Positions 1-5,285 of a stretch of 5,285 nucleotides of DNA are shown one piece after another; position 1 is the stretch's first letter; each line of letters begins with the position of its first letter. Position numbers and translations under genes: made by a program. Origin of the DNA: an uncultured bacterium (GTDB lineage: Bacteria; Actinomycetota; Aquicultoria; SKW223); contig CALIRS010000189.1 of assembly GCA_938042205.1 (NCBI GenBank), forward strand, positions 1 to 5,285, given 5' to 3'. The notes beneath the pieces were generated by a model. That model was not told where the DNA came from. It worked only from the letters and a program-made list of their open reading frames with translations, and searched no databases.

Positions 1-2
1 AA

Positions 3-140
3 AGTGATACTCCTCACTATTGCAAGTTCTTGAACCTAAAAATGACCGCCAGGGACTTACGAATTGATTGCCCTTCGAATCAAATAGCAACCATAGTTAA
101 GGAAGAAAAGCTAAAAGAGATAGGAACCTTATTTTCTTGA
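3..140 (+). CDS. C-terminal end of an unrecognised upstream protein (5' end outside window)
   Basis: One frame is open from the left edge for 45 codons and ends with TGA at 138-140. The other two + frames hit stops early. The translated tail looks protein-like: a segment DLRIDCPSNQIATIV is followed by a charged, probably helical end (KEEKLKEIG) finishing in TLFS. It uses ATA, AAA and GAA codons like the downstream genes. I do not recognise the family and assign no function. It lies on the same strand and ends 66 nt before the catalytic subunit, so it could be the preceding gene of the same operon or an independent gene. No clear hairpin terminator is visible after its stop. It could also be a chance open frame, since 45 codons is short. 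Confidence 0.5.
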   Translation, partial: SDTPHYCKFLNLKMTARDLRIDCPSNQIATIVKEEKLKEIGTLFS

Positions 141-167
141 AATTTTGAAGAAAGAAATAATTATAAA
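137..167 (+). promoter_or_regulatory. Possible promoter for the molybdoenzyme operon
   Basis: TTGAAA at 137-142 resembles a sigma-70 -35 box. TATAAA at 162-167 resembles a -10 box, with a longish 19 nt spacer. The -35 candidate overlaps the stop codon of the upstream frame. If the organism is archaeal, the same TTATAAAT (161-168) could be a TATA box, with transcription starting near 190, just before the Shine-Dalgarno. The region is A/T-rich, so chance matches are likely and this is a weak call. Confidence 0.3.
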
Positions 168-169
168 TC

Positions 170-185
170 TTAAAAATAATTTTAA
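170..185. promoter_or_regulatory. Perfect A/T palindrome, possible operator
   Basis: TTAAAA at 170-175 and TTTTAA at 180-185 are perfect reverse complements separated by ATAA. Two half-sites around a 4 nt gap recall the layout of CRP/FNR-family sites (TTGAT-N4-ATCAA), regulators that often control anaerobic respiratory operons. However, the half-site bases differ from FNR, and A/T-only palindromes arise easily by chance in such a spacer. It lies just downstream of the candidate -10 box, where a bound protein would more likely repress than activate. Confidence 0.25.
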
Positions 186-194
186 ACCTTTAGT

Positions 195-199
195 GGAGG
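195..199 (+). promoter_or_regulatory. Shine-Dalgarno for catalytic subunit A
   Basis: GGAGG, within a longer purine run GGAGGGGGG, sits 7 nt before the ATG at 207. This near-ideal spacing supports that start. The start also places the twin-arginine motif at residues 5-6, as expected for a Tat signal. Confidence 0.8.
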
Positions 200-206
200 G
201 GGGAAG

Positions 207-2897
207 ATGAAAGTTAACCGCAGGAGTTTCCTAAAGTACTGCGCTGTCAGTGCTGCTGCCCTCGCTACATCCAGGTACTTTCAACTTGCTCAAACAAAGG
301 AAATACTTCCCGAAACGATCGAAATTGTAAGGTCGACATGCTCACCAAACTGTACTGGGGCATGTGGTTTTCATGCAATGGTCTATAAAGGGAAAATATC
401 TGCTCTCATTCAAAGTGCAGATTACCCGGAAGAAGAATACAATCCAAGAGGGTGTCTTCGTGGCCAATCATTCCTTAACCTTATATACGGACCTGACAGA
501 CTGAAACGCCCTCTAATAAGAATTGGAAAAAGAGGAGAAGGAAAATTTAAGGCTGTAAGCTGGGAAGAAGCCTTTAATTACGTCGCTGATAGGCTGGCAG
601 AAATCATAAAAAAATACGGTTCGGAATCAGTTGCTACTTCTATTCAAGTCCCCGGAACCGGCTATGTTCACAAAGGGGCTCTAGTAAGACTTTCTTCCAT
701 ATTCGGATTCAGCGTTCTCCATGCGTATACTATGAACGGCGACCTTCCGATTTTCTGGCCAATGACTTTTGGTGTGCAGACTGAAGAACTTGAGCCGCTT
801 GAATGGCTAAATTCAAGATATACTGCAATTTTTGGCTCAAATATACTTTACACCAGATTGCCAGATGCTAAATTTCTTACTCTCAGCCAGGAACGGGGAG
901 GAAAAATTATTGTAATCGATCCGAATTATTCGGCAACTGCTTCGAAAGCCGATGAATGGATTCAGATAGACCCAGCAACAGATGCTGCTTTTGCTCTTGG
1001 AATTGTTCATGTTATCCTGAATGAAAAACTTTATAATGAAGACTTTATTAAGACCTATACCGACCTACCACTTTTAATACGATTAGACAACCAGAAAAAA
1101 ATAAAGGCTGAAGAGGTTAAGGATTTAAGTACAGCAGTGGCCTCCTTAAAAGCAAATATTCCTGAATACCGCGAACTATATGTAGTTTATGATAAAGGCT
1201 CAGGCAAACTACACATTCCTAACCCGGAAAACCTGGAAAGAAATTTTGATCCTGTTCTTGAGGGAGAATTTGAAATCGAGCTATTGACCGGTGAAAAAGT
1301 AAAGGTAAAGCCAGCCTTTCAACTTTTGAAAGAAGTGATTGAAAAAGATTATTCACCTGATAAAGTAGCTAGAATTGTTTGCCCCAATGAAAAAAGAACT
1401 AATGAATATGTTGAAACCATTAACCGAATAGCTCATGAAATGGCAACCATCAAGCCTCTTCACATCGTTTATGGCGCCAGCAATTACCAGTGGTTCCACG
1501 GCGATCTTAAAGGCAGAGCTTTATCACTAATAGTCGTTCTTACAGGAAACATAGGAAAGCCAGGGGCAGGTATTTCCACCTATGCTGGCCAATACAGAAT
1601 AAGATGGCCACTTGCCTCTTGGTGGAACTTTGGAGATAAGAAGAACAAATGGGTCACCTACCTGCTCTGGCTAAATGAAGATTTTAGAAACAGTGAAGAA
1701 TTTAAGAAATACAATAAGGAGACTCCTTACCCTGAAAACGACATTAAAGCTTTGATATTTGGCTGGCACAACCCCTTTGACCAGCACAACATGGCCAATA
1801 AACTAATTGAAAAGGCAACCAATGGCGATTTAGAGCTAATAGTAGCTACCGACTTTCAAATGACGACTTCTTGTCTATGGTCGGACGTGGTTCTCCCAGG
1901 TGTAAGCTGGTACGAAAAATATGAGCTAACTGTAACCCCTGTTCATCCTTACGCCCAGCTTCAAAAGCCAGCTATTGAACCACTTTTTGAATGTATGCCA
2001 GAAATATGGATATTTAAAGAAATCGCCAGAAATCTTGCCGATCGATTAGGCGGTGAATTTAAAGAAGAAGTTAAAAACTTTTATCCTAATCCTGAAGTCT
2101 TTAAACAAGAAGAAGAAGCACGCGCAAATAATACATGGGCTATTAAACTGGCACGAGAAAAAGCCAATCAAGCAAGTCTCGACACCATAAGGCTTATTCT
2201 TGAAAGGGGTGGCAAAATTGTCAAAGGCATCACCCTCGACGATCTTATGAAAGGTCCAGTAAGGCTAAACCTTCCTGCTCCAGGTAAAAGGCAGCTTATG
2301 TTCTGGGAACAGATAGAATTGAAAAAACCTTTCCCACCAGTTTCATATCCTGCTCCGCTGCCAAAAACTGCCAGATTTGTAAAAAGTGGAAGGATTGAGT
2401 TCTATAAAGATGAAGACGTTTTTATTGACTATGGAGAAACTCTTCCAGTCCACAAGGATCCATTTGTTGACACCGAAAACAAAATGGAGGCGTCTAAGAA
2501 ATATGAATTCGCTTTCATTACCAAAAACTCTCTCTATCGTGTGCACTCAACGCACAGTAATAATCTGACAATGCTTGAGCTTCAGGACTTCAAAGCAAAA
2601 GTTTGGGCGAATCCAGAAACGCTCTCCGAAAAAGGTATTAAAGACGGCGAACTTGTTGAAGTTTTTAACGATAGAGGAAAATTGTATGCGTATGCAGTAT
2701 CTGACCCTGGCTTACACCCTAAGATATTAATATTCGAACAGGGCTGGTGGAGTAGGTACCTGAGAGGAACTTCCTATAATACTCCACTGTATCCATGGAT
2801 AAAAAGCAATCAAGTGATTTACTTTGTTCCAGGTATTTGGGAACCAACGACAGCCTGGAACGAGGTTGCGGTCGACATAAGAAAGGTGAGGGGATAA
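207..2897 (+). CDS. Tat-exported type II molybdopterin (bis-MGD) oxidoreductase, catalytic subunit A
   Basis: This is the catalytic subunit of a CISM/DMSO-reductase-superfamily enzyme, expected to carry bis-MGD molybdenum and one FS0 [4Fe-4S] cluster on the outer side of the membrane. An N-terminal Tat motif NRRSFLK (residues 4-10) precedes a short hydrophobic stretch (11-20); a cleavage site is not obvious. Cys45, Cys49, Cys53 and Cys83 form a C-x3-C-x3-C...C cluster site. Motifs I associate with NarG-like type II enzymes follow: NGDLP (177-181), whose Asp179 fits the Mo ligand; GSNILYTRLPD (210-220); IDPNYSATASKADEW (237-251); TDAAFALG (258-265); SCLWSDVVLP (555-564) followed by WYEK; and RVHSTHSNN (778-786) at the start of the C-terminal cofactor-binding domain, about 765-896. 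The length of 896 aa fits periplasmic type II members such as DdhA, SerA and PcrA, and is well short of NarG. Substrate is undetermined; nitrate, selenate, (per)chlorate, S-oxide or sulfur compounds are all possible. It ends in tandem TAA TAA stops directly before subunit B. Confidence 0.93.
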   Translation: MKVNRRSFLKYCAVSAAALATSRYFQLAQTKEILPETIEIVRSTCSPNCTGACGFHAMVYKGKISALIQSADYPEEEYNPRGCLRGQSFLNLIYGPDRLKRPLIRIGKRGEGKFKAVSWEEAFNYVADRLAEIIKKYGSESVATSIQVPGTGYVHKGALVRLSSIFGFSVLHAYTMNGDLPIFWPMTFGVQTEELEPLEWLNSRYTAIFGSNILYTRLPDAKFLTLSQERGGKIIVIDPNYSATASKADEWIQIDPATDAAFALGIVHVILNEKLYNEDFIKTYTDLPLLIRLDNQKKIKAEEVKDLSTAVASLKANIPEYRELYVVYDKGSGKLHIPNPENLERNFDPVLEGEFEIELLTGEKVKVKPAFQLLKEVIEKDYSPDKVARIVCPNEKRTNEYVETINRIAHEMATIKPLHIVYGASNYQWFHGDLKGRALSLIVVLTGNIGKPGAGISTYAGQYRIRWPLASWWNFGDKKNKWVTYLLWLNEDFRNSEEFKKYNKETPYPENDIKALIFGWHNPFDQHNMANKLIEKATNGDLELIVATDFQMTTSCLWSDVVLPGVSWYEKYELTVTPVHPYAQLQKPAIEPLFECMPEIWIFKEIARNLADRLGGEFKEEVKNFYPNPEVFKQEEEARANNTWAIKLAREKANQASLDTIRLILERGGKIVKGITLDDLMKGPVRLNLPAPGKRQLMFWEQIELKKPFPPVSYPAPLPKTARFVKSGRIEFYKDEDVFIDYGETLPVHKDPFVDTENKMEASKKYEFAFITKNSLYRVHSTHSNNLTMLELQDFKAKVWANPETLSEKGIKDGELVEVFNDRGKLYAYAVSDPGLHPKILIFEQGWWSRYLRGTSYNTPLYPWIKSNQVIYFVPGIWEPTTAWNEVAVDIRKVRG
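2884..2891 (+). promoter_or_regulatory. Shine-Dalgarno for subunit B, inside the end of gene A
   Basis: AGGTGAGG lies within the last codons of gene A, 9 nt before the ATG at 2901. It supports this start, so ribosomes finishing A would be positioned to initiate B. Confidence 0.7.
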
Positions 2898-2900
2898 TAA

Positions 2901-3653
2901 ATGAAGAAAAGATACGGAATGATAATTGATCTTAATCGTTGTATAGGTTGTAGAAGCTGTGCTGTTGTTTGCAAAATGCATAATTCAATTCCTCCAGGTA
3001 CCTGGTGGCAAAGAGTAGAAACGATCGGGAGCAACGAACATATGGTTCCAACAGGAGATTACCCCGATATATCAATGGTGTTCCTGCCGGTTCTCTGTAT
3101 GCATTGCGAGGATGCGCCCTGCGTGAAGGTATGCCCTGTTGGTGCCACTTGGCAAAGAGAAGACGGTGTTGTTCTGGTTGATTATGAAAGATGTGTTGGT
3201 TGTCGCTACTGCATGACAGCCTGCCCATATGGAGTCAGGCAATTCAACTGGCAGGATTCAGAAGAAAGCTTCGAAGAGGCTTTTGAAAATTCGGGTTTCA
3301 AGGAACAATGGTTTAAAGACAAAACCTACCGCTACGGTTACCCTCACGATCATCGAACCAGGGATGGCAGAATGGTTTATACTCCTAAAAGACCTAAAGG
3401 TGTAGTTGAAAAATGTACTTTTTGCGTTCAATACATTGATAGGGGTCTGCAACCCGCCTGTGTTAGAGGATGTCCTGGAAATGCAAGAATCTTTGGGGAC
3501 CTGAACGATCCAAATAGTGAAATCTCCCGCGTCCTTAAAGAAAGAAATGTCTTCAGATTAGCTGAAGATATGGGTACGCATCCTAAGGTTTTTTATATCT
3601 TGCCGATTAGGAAAGAAAGCAGGGGAGTGGTGAAATATGGAAAAGAAATATAA
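2901..3653 (+). CDS. Four-cluster [4Fe-4S] electron-transfer subunit B (DmsB/PsrB/NrfC type)
   Basis: This subunit carries electrons between the membrane anchor and the FS0 cluster of subunit A. Sixteen cysteines form four clusters: C14/C17/C20/C24, C66/C69/C74/C78, C98/C101/C104/C108 and C172/C175/C187/C191. As in this family, the sequence-order groups probably exchange their last Cys so that clusters are shared between halves. The second group is CMHCEDAPC, with Cys at every position, so there is no Trp substitution of the kind that gives NarH its [3Fe-4S] centre; four [4Fe-4S] clusters are predicted. A charged, aromatic-rich stretch without Cys (about 117-165) separates the third and fourth groups and may contact A or C. 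GNARIFGDLNDPNSEIS (193-209) is typical of the DmsB/PsrB family. At 250 aa it is the usual length for that family and much shorter than NarH. It has no signal peptide, so it should be exported bound to A through the Tat pathway. The gene starts 3 nt after A and overlaps C by 17 nt. Confidence 0.93.
   Translation: MKKRYGMIIDLNRCIGCRSCAVVCKMHNSIPPGTWWQRVETIGSNEHMVPTGDYPDISMVFLPVLCMHCEDAPCVKVCPVGATWQREDGVVLVDYERCVGCRYCMTACPYGVRQFNWQDSEESFEEAFENSGFKEQWFKDKTYRYGYPHDHRTRDGRMVYTPKRPKGVVEKCTFCVQYIDRGLQPACVRGCPGNARIFGDLNDPNSEISRVLKERNVFRLAEDMGTHPKVFYILPIRKESRGVVKYGKEI
3622..3633 (+). promoter_or_regulatory. Shine-Dalgarno for membrane subunit C, inside gene B
   Basis: GGGGAG (3622-3627) and GGTGA (3629-3633) lie upstream of the ATG at 3637. 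GGAG at 3624-3627 leaves a 9 nt spacing. This supports starting C inside the last codons of B. Confidence 0.65.
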
Positions 3654-4908
3654 GTTTGCCACACGAATCCTGTCAATAATGGTAATCGCAGGTTTAGTTG
3701 CCTGGATTTATCAATTACAAAAGGGGCTAATCTTAACCAACATGAGAAATCCATTCACCTGGGGACTTTATATCGCAACCTGGGCTTTTTTTGTTGGAAC
3801 TGCTGCAGGCGGACTGGTTGTCTCTTCAGCAATCTATGTTTTTGGAGCTAAAGAATTCAAACCCATCGCCAAGGTAGCTTCCCTTACAGCTTTTGTCTGC
3901 GTGATTGGAGCAATGCTTTCCATTCTTCCCGATATAGGAAGACCTGAAAGGTTATACTATATGATAATTTCACCAAACTTAGATTCTATGCTTCCCTGGG
4001 ACGTTCTGGTTTTAGTTTTATATGCACTTGTATCGGGTATCTATACCTACATTCTCCTTAAACCGGATATAGCCTCCCGGGGTATAAAACTACCTCTCCT
4101 TGGAACTGTTTTAAAAAGGGAAGTCAGTAAAGAAGAAATAGAAAACATCAGAGAAAAGTCAGAAATTCAGGCAAAAAGACTGGCACCAATAGCTCTTCCG
4201 CTAGCTATCATGATTCACACCGTTACCGCCTGGGTACTGGCAACACAATTTTCAAGAGCCTGGTGGTACGGCGGACTTCTTGCCCCCACGTTTATTGCCG
4301 CTGCTCTGGCGACTGGACCTGCTGTGGTTATCATCGCCTCAATGATAGTTTACGGATATAAAAATGAACTTTTAGCGACCTTTAGTCTACTGGCAAAGTT
4401 TTCTGCAATTTCCGCAGTCATCTTGCTTTTCATGTACTACAACGATTTCCTGGTCAGATTCTGGTGGCGTTCAGGAAGAGAGTTTGAAGTCTTGAAGCTT
4501 GTTTTCTCACGCTACCCCCTGATTCATGCTATAGAAATTATATTTATACTGGCATCAGTAATCATTTTCGCAACCAGGTCAAAAAGCAGAAACTGGCTGA
4601 TCGCTGGAAGTATATCAGTACTTGTGGGGGTATTTGCTCACCGATTCCTCTTAATTCCACCTGCTTATAATCAAATACCTCTCGAAATCCCAGTTGCTAC
4701 CTCAACTGAAGCCCTTACGTGGTTTTATCCAATAGCCATCGGACAAATCAGAGGTTCTTTACTAAACCCGCAGGACGTATTCACGTCTTTCTGGAATTAC
4801 GTACCATCAATTGTTGAAATAACCATCACTACTGGTGTCATCGCTTTTGTGTGTCTAGCTTACATGCTTTCAATAAGAGCATTACCACTTATAGAAGAAA
4901 CTCGATGA
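3637..4908 (+). CDS. NrfD/PsrC-type polytopic membrane anchor subunit C, quinone-interacting
   Basis: This integral membrane protein should anchor the A-B module and exchange electrons with menaquinone or another quinone through the nearest cluster of B. By eye there are about ten hydrophobic segments, near residues 11-29, 42-70, 76-98, 120-141, 183-204, 212-240, 246-270, 295-312, 319-340 and 390-414. NrfD-like signatures are visible: GTAAGGL (54-60) in helix 2, LPDIGRPERLYY (97-108) after helix 3, and a helix-5/6 region with His194, Trp199, Gln204 and an AALATGPA stretch (222-229). A charged loop of about 40 residues (142-182), rich in Lys and Glu, links helices 4 and 5. There is no evident pair of His residues arranged as b-haem ligands in the manner of NarI, so this is a haem-free anchor. 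The length of 423 aa and ten helices resemble the longer NrfD forms (ActC, HmcC, DsrP) rather than the 8-helix PsrC or DmsC. The start inside B is supported by an SD sequence. Confidence 0.9.
   Translation: MEKKYKFATRILSIMVIAGLVAWIYQLQKGLILTNMRNPFTWGLYIATWAFFVGTAAGGLVVSSAIYVFGAKEFKPIAKVASLTAFVCVIGAMLSILPDIGRPERLYYMIISPNLDSMLPWDVLVLVLYALVSGIYTYILLKPDIASRGIKLPLLGTVLKREVSKEEIENIREKSEIQAKRLAPIALPLAIMIHTVTAWVLATQFSRAWWYGGLLAPTFIAAALATGPAVVIIASMIVYGYKNELLATFSLLAKFSAISAVILLFMYYNDFLVRFWWRSGREFEVLKLVFSRYPLIHAIEIIFILASVIIFATRSKSRNWLIAGSISVLVGVFAHRFLLIPPAYNQIPLEIPVATSTEALTWFYPIAIGQIRGSLLNPQDVFTSFWNYVPSIVEITITTGVIAFVCLAYMLSIRALPLIEETR
4905..4908 (+). other. ATGA stop/start overlap coupling C and D
   Basis: The ATG of the chaperone gene overlaps the TGA stop of gene C. 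The bases before it (4885-4904) contain no convincing Shine-Dalgarno, only weak AGAAGA-like purines. Translation of D probably depends on termination-reinitiation by ribosomes leaving C, which would keep chaperone synthesis tied to the complex. Confidence 0.7.
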
Positions 4909-5285
4909 ACGAATTCAGATTATTTTCTTTAATTTTTTCATATCCCGACGAAACAACCCTGAATGAAATATCAAAACTCAAAGAGCTTGAAGAGTTAAGC
5001 GATTATCGAGAAAAAATAGAGGAATTTTTGAAAATACCGTTTGAAGAAGTTCAGTCTGAATATACCAGTCTTTTTATTAATTCATATCCGGCACTGCTAT
5101 GCCCACCTTATGAATCATTCTACAGAGATGGTTCTATCTACGGAGAAACATCAATTGAAGTAAGAGAAATTTATCAGAAGGAAGGATTAGAATACAAAGC
5201 TTTTGGAGAACCACCAGATAGTGTTAGCGCCGAACTTGATTTCCTGGCAATTACAGCTAATCCAAAATTTCTCAAACGCTTTATA
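4905..5285 (+). CDS. TorD/DmsD-family molybdoenzyme assembly chaperone (3' end outside window)
   Basis: The first 127 codons are present, open to the right edge; family members are usually about 180-230 aa, so roughly a third is missing. TorD-like chaperones are cytoplasmic all-helical proteins. They bind the apo-catalytic subunit and its Tat signal, help insert bis-MGD and delay export until folding is complete. Visible family features are an N-terminal helix FRLFSLIFSYPDE (4-16), EYTSLFIN (52-59), the CPPYESFYRDGSIYG stretch (66-80), a VREIYQKEGL segment (86-95) and EPPDSVSAELDFLA (102-115). The last corresponds to the family's E-x-PDH-x3-EL-x-F motif, but Ser106 stands where His is usual. 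Its place directly after the anchor gene and the Tat signal on A make A its likely client. NarJ-like chaperones are the alternative assignment within the same superfamily. Confidence 0.88.
   Translation, partial: MNEFRLFSLIFSYPDETTLNEISKLKELEELSDYREKIEEFLKIPFEEVQSEYTSLFINSYPALLCPPYESFYRDGSIYGETSIEVREIYQKEGLEYKAFGEPPDSVSAELDFLAITANPKFLKRFI

Noticed and set aside
141..206. Rho-independent terminator of the upstream gene
   Set aside because: No GC-rich stem followed by a T run is present; the only palindrome is A/T-only and has a 4 nt gap.
207..245. Possible lipoprotein signal, because Cys12 follows the Tat motif in subunit A
   Set aside because: The residues before Cys12 (LKY) do not form a lipobox, and the Cys precedes the hydrophobic region instead of following it.
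2343..3228. Several open frames of 60-98 codons on the - strand and one on the + strand (2386-2568), overlapping the end of A and the start of B
   Set aside because: They lie fully within strongly supported coding sequence, show no family motifs, and read as low-complexity shadow translations of the real genes.
3258..3452. A 64-codon - strand frame inside subunit B
   Set aside because: It is antisense to the third-to-fourth cluster region of B, has no recognisable motif or convincing RBS, and is best explained as a shadow frame.
2901..3653. Subunit B as a NarH-type protein with a [3Fe-4S] cluster
   Set aside because: The Cys that NarH replaces with Trp is present here (CMHCEDAPC), and the protein is about half the length of NarH.
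3637..4908. Subunit C as a NarI-like or other di-haem cytochrome b
   Set aside because: It has ten hydrophobic segments with NrfD signatures and lacks paired transmembrane His ligands; NarI has about five helices.

Overview
The window holds a compact, co-directional (+ strand) operon for an exported membrane-bound molybdenum enzyme of the complex iron-sulfur molybdoenzyme (CISM, DMSO reductase) superfamily. Gene order is catalytic subunit A (207-2897), four-cluster iron-sulfur subunit B (2901-3653), NrfD-type membrane anchor C (3637-4908), and a TorD/DmsD-type assembly chaperone D (4905 to the window edge, incomplete). The genes are packed tightly: 3 nt between A and B, a 17 nt overlap between B and C, and an ATGA overlap between C and D. 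This implies one transcript and translational coupling.

Bases 1-206 hold the probable 3' end of an unrecognised upstream gene (stop at 138-140). A short AT-rich spacer follows, with a plausible promoter, a 16 bp A/T palindrome and a strong Shine-Dalgarno sequence in front of subunit A.

Subunit A carries a Tat signal motif, so the A-B module probably sits on the outer face of the cytoplasmic membrane. Its internal motifs match the type II branch (nitrate reductase NarG, dimethylsulfide dehydrogenase, selenate, (per)chlorate and ethylbenzene enzymes), including an Asp at the expected Mo-ligand position (D179). In contrast, subunit B is short with four all-Cys clusters, as in DmsB/PsrB, and the anchor is a haem-free NrfD-type quinone module rather than a NarI-like or soluble b-haem subunit. 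Electrons would run between the quinone pool (C), the four [4Fe-4S] clusters (B), the FS0 cluster and the bis-MGD Mo centre (A). D would load cofactor and proofread A before Tat export. The substrate cannot be read from the sequence: an oxyanion, S-oxide or sulfur-compound reductase is likely, but an oxidase direction is possible.

The source looks like an AT-leaning anaerobic or microaerobic prokaryote with frequent AGA/AGG (Arg) and ATA (Ile) codons, a pattern common in thermophiles and archaea. The upstream signals fit either a bacterial -35/-10 or an archaeal TATA box, so I do not assign a domain. No mobile elements, tRNA, rRNA or CRISPR repeats were seen.
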